From contig QKWP01001068.1 in the NCBI GenBank assembly GCA_003550325.1, positions 84,444-148,443 on the forward strand: DNA of 64,000 nt, written 5' to 3'. The stretch is from Gigaspora rosea (Eukaryota > Glomeromycota > Glomeromycetes > Diversisporales > Gigasporaceae). Shown in pieces: positions 44,948 to 56,800 of the stretch (the stretch's first letter is position 1; each line of letters begins with the position of its first letter). Below the pieces are notes generated by a model, which saw only the letters and a list, made by a program, of their open reading frames with translations, had not been told where the DNA came from and did not search any database. A program made the translations under genes and the position numbers.

Positions 44948-47900
44948 AGATCAAAATTTTCATTATTGTGCATCTATTTAAACCATCTACCGGTATATCT
45001 ACTTTTCTATAGTCAGAATTGTATGGTCAGAACCTGGAATATTTTTTTTGGGTTTTTTAAAATTGGGTTCAAGAGAGTCATTATTAATTACAAATTTTGC
45101 TTAACCAATAATGCACAATAAAAATTATAATGTTCATTTATTCAGTTATAGCCACTAAGTATTATAGAATCCTAAATATTTATATGGACTAGTTCAATAC
45201 ATAATTGCAAATACATCAAAATTAGAAAAAATTCAATCAACCTTTGCTATTTTAATTTTTTATAGTAATTCGCATCTGATTGATTTTGTTAAGACTTAGT
45301 AATATGATTAATAAACAAGAAAAACTATATTTTCAAAAAGTATATCCAAAAATGAAACAGCCTAAGAGGTTGGTTTTTGAACTATATAGGCACACTACAT
45401 CTAACAAGAATGCATTCTTGTATAAGAATACATGTAGTATATTTCTTATCTAAAAATACAACCAAACAAAAATCTACTAGAAATAGTCTTGACCCAAATC
45501 TGAACTATATGAATACATTCACATCTAACAAGCGCAATTGATTTCTTAGACAGTTTATTTAAATATTGATATTAAATAGACATACTACTTTTAGTTGATT
45601 TTTAACTCTAAAAGATGTAATTGTACCAGATGCTCTTTCAAAAAAAGTTTTTTTAAGACTCTATCTTTTTAAATAAGTTATGTATCTAGCTTTTTCATTA
45701 TATTATAGACCTTGTATAAACGTTCATTTAGGCTCCACTTAATATAGTGATGAATTCAGAAGTCAGCCATAATGTGAAAGTAAAGCTGTAAACAAGAAGC
45801 ATTTTAATGAAAATGGTATATTGTAAATATTTACTATAATATTGATGTTGATAAGTATCAGTTGTGATTTTTTTAAGAAACAAATTGTTTTATTTACATA
45901 AAGTTCAGCAGATAGTTCACAGATCTTATTTGTTTTGGCATCTTTTGAACTATTTAGCAGTATTTGAATCTTTTTTGTTAACAATTTCTAAATAATTATC
46001 TTTCTAAAATTACTTAATTATTTTAAATTGTGGTTATGTTATCTTAATTTATAAGGAAGTGCCTTTAATTCTTTAATCTTTGTAGTTAATTTTAAAAGTC
46101 TTGTTGCTGGGCCAAATGCCAAACCAATACCTTGAACTATTCTCTTGCTAAATAAAAAAGTCAAAACTACTATTTTTTCAAATTATTGTAAAGGTATTAT
46201 TATCTAGCTTTAGATTCTTATTCTGTAAATATTTAATAAGTTTATTAGTAGTATACTTTTTAATTATAAAAAGAGTGCTTTCTAATTATTTAATATATCT
46301 GAAGTAAATGTGATTCTAAAAATAATGATATTATTAATACAAAAAAAAGAGTTTATAGATATTATTATGAAGATCAGTTTAATTTGTAAGATTTTTATTG
46401 ATTTGTACAACAACAGATTGAGATTGTAATATTAAAAACAAGAAAGATGTCCCATATTAGAAATCAACCATTTGAGTTACCTAATTATTATACAATTATT
46501 AAAATACATTTTTACAATATGTATTTTAAAAAAGCTTGAGTAGCTTAACTTTTTAAAATTTATTTTATTTTGTCATAAAATAGAATTAATTTATTTGTAG
46601 CCAGGAGTACATGTAGCTATACTATTAAAATAATTTTTTTTGTAAAAAAATTATCTACTTAAGATTAGGGTTAGAGTTAGAGTTAAAGTTTAAGGTTAGA
46701 TTAAAATTAGAGTTAGAGTAGGGTCAAATTTATAGTTAAACTCTAAGAAAAAATTTTTTGCTTAGTAACACAGCTGGGCTACTTTAGTAAATTTTAGATA
46801 TTATAGAAATTATTAAAATGGCTTTATGCAGTTAGGGCCATAAATAAATTTATTCTATAATATATTTATTTAATCATTTTTAATTCAACATTTTTTTTGT
46901 AATATAATTGGTTAATATACATGTGACTTTCTAAAATTAATAATAAGATTGGATATGCTATGTATAGATTTTTTAATTATAAATCAAATAACTAATGCTC
47001 ATAAAGTTCATATATAAAATTTGTGTTTTTTTTTAATTTATTTAGCAAGAAAAACTATCTATTTAATTTCTTGGTTTGTGTTTAGTATTAGTAGGGCCTT
47101 TATATATAATTTTATAAATAGTTTATAATAAAGCTAAAAAGATTATAAGCATAAAAATAGTCATTCTTTTTACAATTTTTTTATTTTTTATATTGGAAAA
47201 CTTGTTTTAATTAAATAAATTTCAAGATTTTTAGCCAATTCTTCAAGAAGAAATTTATAAAAAAGGTTAAAACTGACCTTTTGTATTTGAATTTAAATTT
47301 TTTAACCAATTTGAATATTTGATATTCAGATTAAATAAAACAGGGTTTATCAAATTTAATAAACATGAAAAATTAAATTTAATAAAACCAGGTTTATTGA
47401 ATTTAATAAACTCAAAAAATCAAATTAATAAATCAGATTTAATAAAGCTAAACTTTTTGAAAAATTGGTTTTAATAAATTGTGACTATTTGACTAATAAA
47501 CTGATTTAGATTTTAGCTATATGTGGGCTTATTTTAAGAGAACAAATTGTAATTATTATTAAAAATTATAATCAATAGTGAATTAAAATCTCAGAACTTT
47601 TTTTGCTATAATTATCACAAAATCACCAGGTTACACCTTTTTGCAAACCACTAATAATAATAATAAAATTTTATATGCAATTAAAAAGATTTGTATATGA
47701 TATTGTTTTATTTTGCAAATAGTAAATAATAATACCATTCATGAATAGAGTGTTTTAAAAGCACATTAGCCCTGGAAATTATTGAAATCATTAATTCAGA
47801 TATCAATTTAAGTAAAACTAATATTACACTTTGCAGGCAGCAGGTTCAAAAGAATTTACTATGTACAAGATATGAGTGCATTCTATGGTAATAGTGTAAA

Positions 47901-49277
47901 ATTTTTAATTTTTACTATTGTGCTTGTTTTATTGATTATGAAATTTTTTTATTTATTAATTTAGTAGCATGTTTATGCTTTCAATAGTAGTGGGTTTACA
48001 ATTTAATTTAGTAGTAGTAGATTTGTAATCTAAACAATAGATAGGTTTGATTTCAACAGAAATCGGGCTCATGATTTGGGTAGTAGATAGATTAATAATT
48101 CCCACAGTGTGTGAAATCAGAATTTTCAGTAGTTTAAGTACATTAGCAACAATGAGTCTTTATTTCAGCATCTTTAATGGTGTAATTTTAATAGTAGGTG
48201 AGAAATAAGCAATTTGACCAATTGGGTATTAGATTTTTGGGACTGTAAGTTTTTTTTCTTTTCTGGTTTTACATAACAACAGTATTGGCATTTGGACTAT
48301 GTTCAATAAAAATTTTATTTATACATGAACATATAATATATAAAATTTTATATGTCAAATTTGTTTGATTGCTAATGCTGTGTAGCAATATTGCACAGCT
48401 TTTTTGATAATTAATATGTCTTTTATGTTAACAGTATTAATAATAACAATCTGAGTTGATTCAGTTTTTACTAGTTTATCATATCTGCAAACTGAATTTA
48501 CAAGTTTATTACAATTGAAAAAGCTAATTTATTTTAAATTTGGATTGATTCAATTTTACAAATTTATTAAAATCGCAAACTGAATTATTTAAGTAATTTA
48601 AATTCAGTTTAAAACCAGATTTGATTTTGAGGTAAGAAAATAAAACCAAATTATATAAATAAAATCAGCTTTAACATCTTCTTCATATTTGTTTTATATA
48701 TATTTAAATATACTAGTTTCAAGCTAAAACTTATTAATAATTGTCGCAGATCATAATTTAAAATGAAATCTACATTCTATACTTAACTTGCTAGTCTTCT
48801 AAAACCTATTAATACTTGTTTATTCTAATTTTTTTTAAAACTAACCCTAACCCTAAACCCCTAACCCTAAAAAATGCACTCCAAAAAAATTTGGTTTTTG
48901 AGATTTTATACTATCATTTCATTTTAATCTGGATTTTATTATGATCTGTCACAATAATTGTATATTCAAATCTCTAAATACAAATTATTTTTTAAATTAT
49001 TTATATATTTTTTTAATTATTTTTAATAGTATCACTTAGAAAAGTTGTTAAATTGTCATATTCAAGCAGCAGGTCTAGGGTTCAAACTCTACTAGCAATA
49101 CTTTAAAAACATAAATTTGTGTTTTAGTAACTGCTTCTTATTGAATAGTTAAATATGTTATTTATAGTCTTGGTTCTGCTATTCAAATAGTAGCATTTGG
49201 GCATAGTTGTATGCTATTATACAATTAAATCCAATAACAGAAAAACTAAAGCTATTTGGCAAGTCCAAGTAAAGAAG
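44948..49277. other. Long gene-free AT-rich region with telomere-like tracts
   Basis: No gene recognised in more than 4 kb. TTAGGGTTAGAGTTAGAG occurs at about 46.66-46.72 kb and CCCTAACCCTAAACCCCTAA at about 48.84-48.87 kb. Phrases such as AATAAACCAGGTTTATTGAA near 47.35-47.45 kb recur locally. Probably old, repeat-derived sequence. Confidence 0.5.
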
Positions 49278-49454
49278 TACAGTCAGACCTCCCTAAATGC
49301 ATAGTGAAGAGCTGATAAAAAACCTTGTATTTAGAGAGGTATTGCATTTAGAGAGATAAAAATCTACAAGTAACATATGAGTTAGGACCAGTTAAGCTAT
49401 GCGTTTAGAGAAGTTATGCATTTAGAGAGGTTGCATTTAGGAGGTCTGACTGTA
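49278..49454. mobile_element. pogo/Tigger-like MITE, copy 1 of a pair
   Basis: TACAGTCAGACCTCCCTAAA at the left end; the right end TTTAGGAGGTCTGACTGTA is its near-complement. TA is the likely target duplication. Internal AGAGAGGT phrases (GCATTTAGAGAGGT) repeat the terminal text. Confidence 0.8.
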
Positions 49455-49471
49455 GCAAAAATCTTTAAATG

Positions 49472-49653
49472 TACTAGAGTTAGTTCTTCCTAAATGCATA
49501 GCAAAGAGCTGATAAAAAGCCTTGCATTTAGAGAGATATTACATTTAGTGAGGTAAAAATCTATAAGTAACATATGAGTTGGGACCAGGTTAAGCCATGC
49601 ATTTAGAGAGATTATGCATTTAAAGAGGTTGCATTTAGGGAGGTTTGACTGTA
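49472..49653. mobile_element. pogo/Tigger-like MITE, copy 2 of a pair
   Basis: Same orientation and about 85-90% similar by eye to the element just upstream. The right end AGGGAGGTTTGACTGTA is good; the left end is worn (TACTAGAGTTAGTTCTTCC). The two copies are 17 bp apart, a tandem pair. Confidence 0.75.
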
Positions 49654-50135
49654 CTAAAAGTAGAACATTAAAAGCTAGCATATTAGTTGATTTATGGAAT
49701 TAGACCTTAAATTAGTTCTCAAAATATTTAATGATCTGCAAAAAGTTACATATTGATTGAATATAAATAAATTTTGTTTAGATCTTACAATATACATTTA
49801 GCTTTTGTTTAGAGCTTGCAATATATATTTAGGACCCCAAAATACAAACATAGATAGGTCAGGTATGAGTTTACTTATTTTTGAGGTTTTTATATGGATC
49901 TTTTCTATTTATAGTAATTTTTTGCTTATTTTTAAAGTTTTTTCTGCAGTTCTTTCCTTTTTTAACAACCCTATAATGAATCTAATCTATCTATGTATAT
50001 TTCAGGGTCCTATATATTTAATTTTGTTTAAATCTTGCAACATATATTTAGTTTGGGCTTCATAATGTATTTTAACATATATTTAGTATTAGCAATTTGA
50101 TATTTAGCTTGAAATTCATAATATAAAGTAATTGG

Positions 50136-50852
50136 GGTATTGTGGCCAGTTTAAAGTTTCTACTAATAAAATTTTTTTAATAAGCAAATAGATTTTTGTA
50201 AAATTTTTATTATTTGAACTATACTTAATAAAAAATAAATTACTGTAAAAAAATCTTTATATTATATATAGTTTTAGATATAAATAATTAGTACACAAAT
50301 ATAATATAAAAACTAAATCTAGAGTGGGGTATTGTGACCAATTATTTGACAGTGAATAACTTTTGATCTACTGGTCTGTTTTGGATGATTTTGCCACCAA
50401 AATAACTATCTCAGTGAGCAATTCTAACAAGCCCAAAATCGTTAAAATCCAATTATGGGATCCCAAAATCGTTAAAGGTAAATATGTAAAAATTTTGCAA
50501 ATTTATATCAATCTTAGGACCCTGTGATTAGATTTTAACAATTTTATGCTTGTTAGAATTGCTCACTGAGACAGTCATTTTGGTGGTAAAATCATCCAAA
50601 ATGGACCAGTAGATCAGAAGTTATTAACTATTAATTATTCTATATATATTTAATAATTAATTCAAATATGCACAAAAATCTATATTTTGCATAAATGATG
50701 ATATTTTGTGATCTAGTGATCGGAATTAGGCAAATTTTATACCATTCAATTCATCTCAATGAGACGAATCGAATGGTATAAAATTTATCCAATTCTGATC
50801 TCTAGATTACAAAAAATTTCACTTGGCCACAAAACCCCACTGCCACAATACC
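50136..50852. mobile_element. Nested foldback element with GGTATTGTGGC ends
   Basis: The left end GGTATTGTGGCCAGT and the complement of the right end GGTATTGTGGCAGT match with one gap. Inside, a second left end (GGGGTATTGTGACCA) starts at about 50334, and long inverted arms pair 50.35-50.45 kb with 50.53-50.63 kb (CAATTCTAACAAGC / GCTTGTTAGAATTG). Another hairpin at 50.73-50.80 kb has TTTTATACCATTC arms; its right arm recurs at 62.74-62.76 kb (GAATGGTATAAAA). Confidence 0.6.
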
Positions 50853-51276
50853 TCTATTTACCTTATATTTAACATAAGTTTATAGTATATATATTTACTT
50901 GGGTTTCATGTTACATATTTAGCTTGGTTTAAAATACATATTTAATTTGGGTTTATGCTATATATTTTAATTCCAAGTTATTGCATCTAAAACTAGATAC
51001 TGGATCTGTTATTAAATAACAGGTCTTGTTATTATTACTTTGTAATAATATAAATAATTTTTTATTTTCTATTTTTTATTAAATGATAATATGCTTGTGC
51101 AAATAAAACTTTAAGAATATTTTATTATTCTATTTATTTACATATCTATTAATGTACAGTCAGATTAGCTACAAAATTATCATAGCATATAATATATAAA
51201 GATATAAAATTTAAACTATTGTTATTAATATCAATATTTAAAAAGATAAAAGTGCTGATTACTATTTAATATATAC

Positions 51277-51379
51277 TAGGGTTCAGCAAGTATCAGGCAT
51301 GGTGCTATTAAATATGGTACCTGGGTTCTCGTGCACTATGTTTTAATAGCATTATGCTCGATACTTGCAAAACTCAAAT
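51277..51379. mobile_element. Short hAT-like MITE, 103 bp
   Basis: Direct repeats ATATATAC at 51269-51276 and 51380-51387 flank a foldback with inner arms GCAAGTATC and GATACTTGC, then GTGCTATTAAA / TTTAATAGCAT. The left tip TAGGGTTCAGC is hAT-like; the right tip is worn. Confidence 0.55.
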
Positions 51380-51639
51380 ATATATACTTAATCAACTAGT
51401 ATAATTTATTGTTTCAATAATAAATAGATATGCTATAATGCTTATTACAAGATCTAAAAAAATATAAACTAGCAATATTATAGGTTTATATTTTTTTTAA
51501 AGCTTAGACTATATATTAAAGAACAATATATAAAAAATTGTTAAAGTTTATTTGAGTATTGTTTTTACAAAATTACAACGTATCACTACTGGCAATTATC
51601 GCCAGTTGAACAGATCGTCACATAAATAAGTATTTTTTT

Positions 51640-53060
51640 TGTTTACTTAGATTTCTTTTTTTCCTGTCTTTTTTACTAACTGTAGTGTTTTTAGCAATTT
51701 TGGTTGTGCTTTCTAAGTCCAGTCTCAGGTATTACAGGAAGTTATTGTCGTTGGTGCCATCGCTGGTATCGTAGTTGGCGTCAAATTTTTGCTAGAAGGT
51801 GCTTCGTTCATTTCGGTATGTTTTCATTGTTGGTTTCATGATTCAGTATTGTTTTTTTTCATTACTCTTGATTCTAAACTACATGTGCCTTTCTTTTTTT
51901 TTGTTCCTCAGGTTATTCTAGTATATTGTTCCGTTTGGAATATGCTGTTGGTGTCTTTAGTTAGTGCTTCATATACTTCAGCATGCCTTTGTCTTTAATT
52001 TAGTATTTTTTTTAGGGTTCCTCAAATTCAAATCAAATCAAATATTGGGTCAATTTGAATTTGATCAAATCAAATTGACCCTGATTTGAATTTGATTTGA
52101 TTCAAATATTTGGATTTGAATTTGATTTGAATTTGAATTTTTAATAGTAATTTTCAAATCAAATCAAATATTTGTTAAATCAAATCAAATTTGACCAGAT
52201 TTGAATTTGATCAAATCAAAAATAGTCAAATTTGAATTTGAATTTGATCAAATATTTGATTCAAATATTTGAAAATCAAATCAAATTGCGGAACCCTAGT
52301 TTTTTTGGTTTATTTATTCTTTGGTACAGTACTAACTTTCATGTTTTTTTTCTTTTTAGGTTCTTCAGGTAGCTGTCCAGTACTTTTCACTGTTGGTATA
52401 CGTTGCTAGTATCATCAGTCAGTGCTTTATCCATTTTAGTACGTCTTTCTTTATGAACACCTTAGTTCAGTGTTTTTCCTTTTGTTTATTCTTACTAATT
52501 TTCTTTTTTAGGTTTTTCAGATAATGGTTTTGGTGCTTTTCATTGTTGATGTACATCGCTTGTGCATTAGTCGATCCTTCATCCATTGGAACCATCTTTT
52601 ATTGATTGCGTCTTTAGTTCAGTTTTGTTTCATTTACTATCGCTACTATCGCGTTTCTCTTTTAGAGGGTTTCAAATAACGGTTTCAGTGTATTTCGTAT
52701 TTCGTAATTGTCATAGTTCCATTAATCAGTGCTTTCATCTATTTGGATTTCTCTAGTTAAGGTTAGTTAGTTAGTTGGTGTAGAATTTAGTTAGAGTTAG
52801 GGTGAAAATTTAGGATGAGCTTAGTTTGGTCTTGTTTCGTTTACTATCACTACTAACCTTTGTGTTTCTCTTTTTGGGGTTTTAGGTAACAGTTTCAGCA
52901 CATTTCGTAATATTTATAGTTCCGTTAGTCAGTGCTTTTGTCCATATACTAACATTTGCATTTCTATAGTAAAAGTTAGTTAGTTAAGGTTAGTTAGTTA
53001 GTGAGGTTACGTAGTGTAGAATTTAGTCATGATTGGCTTTAGGGTGAAAATATAGGATGG
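51640..53060. repeat. Diverged tandem repeats, about 150-200 bp unit
   Basis: Several units share TTTTTTAGG(G)TT, TTGTTGGT(A)TC/ACGT and GTCAGTGCTT motifs (51.95, 52.42, 52.57, 52.73, 52.93 kb). The array is interrupted by the hAT-type MITE at 52013-52298. TTAGTTAGTTAG tracts occur at 52.76 and 52.98 kb. No long open frame. Confidence 0.5.
52013..52298. mobile_element. hAT-type MITE, 286 bp (inverted copy of the 3.3 kb family)
   Basis: Perfect 9-bp ends TAGGGTTCC and GGAACCCTA. The flanks ATTTTTTT and GTTTTTTT fit an 8-bp duplication with one change. Its right end, reversed, aligns with the left end of the 3314-3599 element (CAATTTGATTTGAT, then TCAAATATTTGAATC). Both copies are 286 bp. Confidence 0.85.
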
Positions 53061-53570
53061 GCTTCGTAATAATAATCTGCCATGATTTATATTTGTCATG
53101 CAATGATTATTACATTCATTATGTAATTATGATTCGAATTTAATAAGAATTAATAAAATTTTCATGTATTAATATATAAATAAATTAAATAATGATAAAT
53201 TAAAAATTATTGTTTTTATTGATCGAATTCAATCACAAGATGCCAGCAACGATCACTGCAGTGAAAAATAACAAATCTCTTGTTTTTAATTTTTAAATTG
53301 ATATTAGCATTTAATTTATGAAATATAATATAATTGTAGTGCACAATCCTATTGTAATTGAATTAATGCAATTTCTTGGCATAATTGTACCAAAAAAAAT
53401 TATATTATTTAGAAATTTTGTGTACTAAAATAAATAGCTATATATCAGATCTTCAATGTTCATAACTGCATGTTTGTGTCTGTAATATATTTGTGTTTGG
53501 CAATTATTGCATGGACAATATATAATAATAATCAATTTACTCAGACATAATTCAGACACAAATATTGGAC

Positions 53571-53861
53571 TAGTGTTCTGCAAACCCGATCTAAGATCTG
53601 GATCTGATCCGGACCCATACTCATTAGATCCCAAAAATCAAGGATCCAGATTCGGTCTGTTGAAATTTGATTTATATAAAGACCCAAAAAGATTTGAAAA
53701 GATCTGATCCTTCATATGTAAAGAGTTCTTCAGATCTGGTCAGAATTCGGATCCGTATATTTAAGCAATGATTCGAATTTATACTTGGACCCAATTTGAA
53801 ATTTTGGATCAGATTCGGATCTTTAAAAATATCTGTCTGATCTGATCCGTGCAGAACACTA
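53571..53861. mobile_element. hAT-type MITE, 291 bp, GATC-word interior
   Basis: Perfect 12-bp ends TAGTGTTCTGCA and TGCAGAACACTA, flanked by identical 8-bp duplications TATTGGAC at 53563-53570 and 53862-53869. The interior is made of GATCTG, GATCCG and GATTCGGATC words in both orientations. The three open frames overlapping it are by-products. Confidence 0.9.
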
Positions 53862-53869
53862 TATTGGAC

Positions 53870-56800
53870 AATGTCCAAAAATGTTCAGTCTGTCAAAAAT
53901 AGCTTAGACATTAAAAATGTACAACACTGCCTCTAACTGCAAGCATTAGTTAAATACTATAGTGCAAATTATTAAAAAGTAAGTAAATACCTGTATATAC
54001 AGGTACTACTCTATTAAAGTTTTTATTAGAATAAGCTAAATTGTATCTTTGAATATATTAAAGAAGTTCTAAAAGCCAAGAAGGTAAAGATCTAAGAGAT
54101 TCAAACTGTACATATAATATAGAAATGCAGTTGAAATTGGTTAAAGAGCAAAATATCAAAGGATTTAAATAAACAATACTAGTAAGTAGGTTCTAGGTAT
54201 GATAGCTAGTATAGAACCTTTAAATAATTACCTAAATAGACAACTAAAAGTTGCAAATATAGCTAGTTGTACTATGTAATTTATAACAAGTAAATTGAAT
54301 AAATTCTATGCCCAAAACAAGTACTTTGAACCCAAAAAAATAAATTTTATATTCAAAACAGGCACTTTAAAAAAATCTATACATGGGGATGAGTTGATAG
54401 ATATTAAGCAAATTTTTTAGCTTTTTTTAAAAGTTTAAATAAAAATTACTTAACAAAAGCTTGATTAAATTTTGATAAATTTTTTTTTAAATTAATTTTA
54501 TAAGTTTATAAAATTAATGGATTGGATTTAGGCTTTTGTACTAGTTTTAGTACATTTATAAAATAAATTAAAAATTTTAAAAAATTATATATGAGAGTGT
54601 GTTAGTAAAAAAAGAACAAATCATTTTAGTAAAATTTTTTTAATTTTTAAATTAAAATATCTTGACAACTAATTAATCAAATTTGCTAAAAATTTTTTAT
54701 TTAAGGCCATTTAAAAAATTTTTTTTGGTTTTCATAACCCAGCTGGGTCAAAATTTAAAACTTGTAAAAAAATTTTTTTATATGTTTTAATAATTAGGTG
54801 AGTTTTTAAAAAAAAATTTAAAAAAATTTATAAAATTTTTATACGTAAAATTTAAAAAAAAAAACTGGCCGGCTGGGTCTGTTAAACAGTCCTATGTTAT
54901 AAAAACCAAAAAATTTTTGTGTATAGCCTAATTTTGAAATTATATAGAATTAAAAAAATATATGTTAAATTTATTAAAATATTTATTAAGATATTTAAAC
55001 TTAAAGTTAAAAAAACTTTACTTAGAAAAAATTTTTTCTTTCCTACTAACTTACTCTATATATTTATATTTTTAGCACTTAGAAATATTGTTAGTACTTG
55101 GTATTACTTTGAAATTACTTTTTTGGTAAATTAATTGGATTGTCAATATTTTTTTGGTAATTGATTTCTTTCAAATAGCTTTTTTGGTAATTTTAGGTTT
55201 TATAAATTTCAACAGATTGTAGGTAATACTCTATATCTCTATCTCTTTATCTAGCACTTGAACTAGAGCAGTGCATTGTACAGTTCAAGCTCAAGTGTGA
55301 GTAGAATACTCAATTTTTTTTTACTTAATGAATGATAGTTGTACAGTATATATAATAAAAAAATACAAATAATGAAAAAGGAAATTAGTGATTCAAAAGT
55401 TAAATAAATAAAATACTGCAGAATTTTATTACCAAAATAGAAAACAATTACCTAAGCTTTATTGAGTAAAAAATTGATTTTTATAATTTCTTTTATTCAA
55501 AGAAATAATTGAGATATAGTACTAGAATGTAATCAATTTTTGTACTATTTTTGGTTAACCTCAACATTATTTTTAAATTAGGTCTATAAAATTCCCTAAT
55601 AAAGAGGAAAGCAATATTATAAAAATACTATCAAAATGCTTTATTTAAATTGGATTAACTTTATTAGTTCACATTGAGTTTATTCATGCAAGTATAATTA
55701 CTAGAAAATCAGAATTTGATATGGGTCCGAAGCAATATGAATACATAATTTTTAATTAATAGCCGTTTAATATGAATATGCAAAATAGTGCATATGTGTA
55801 ACACCAAATACAGTCTATTACACTAACTGCAGATCATTACGGGAACCATCAATCCTCAAAATTTATTGGCCATAGCTAACTAACATTGCATAGACGTGCA
55901 TTCAAGTTTACTTGTACAGGTGTGTTCTTGCTATGCTTCGGACAATAAATTTTTCATTTAAAATTTTGTACAATGCTAGTGTATGCTAGTATTATTTATA
56001 TTTTTATAAATAGACTATTAGTCAAAATGCAATTATATACACAAAGGTTAGAAAAAAATTAAATAGTTTTAATAAAAGTATTTTCACCAATTAGAATAAC
56101 AAATTAAAAAAATAGCAATATAAGTACCTTTCATCATCTTTTCGAAATGTAAATATTTATGTACAAAGTAAAATGATAATTTTCTCTGAAATTTTCATTT
56201 ATGCTCGTATATGTTATATCATTCATAATAAAAAAACTTAGTGAGATTCAATTAAAATATATATTAGCCAAAAGAAAATTATTTTAAAAAAAATTATTAG
56301 TTTTATTAAAATTTTTTTAACAATTAAAATAAAATATGCAGAATTTTTGAAACAATAAACACTTATGTACTGTTTATGTCTATATTTTTGTAATTCTCAG
56401 AATTCTCATAAGAAAAAGAGTCTTTATTAGAATCAAATAAATATTGGTTCACAACAAATTTATCTATACAAACAAAATTCTATTTTTTTACAGGAATTTT
56501 TCTACCATGCTTGTATATACTAATATTGTTTGTAATCATGAAAAAATAAAGTAGAATCATAGTTGAGACATAATTAATGCGTGGAGTAGCTAATAAAAAT
56601 TATTTAATAAAAAATATTTTTACAAATTAGAATAGCTAATTGAAAAAAATAATATATGCACATTTTATTGACTTTTGAAAAGATAAATATTTATTTTGTA
56701 CAATTATAATTGTAATTTTAATATTACTATAATTATATATGCTAAATGTAATTCATATTTTCTTGGTAAGGCAAAATCTTAGTTGTGAGCAGATTTTGTG

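Noticed and set aside
44948..49277. Genes in the AT-rich desert
   Set aside because: The open frames are short and lysine-, isoleucine- or phenylalanine-rich, with no splice layout or motif.
53425..53878. Three overlapping open frames on both strands
   Set aside because: They lie across a hAT-type MITE whose repeated words stay open by chance.
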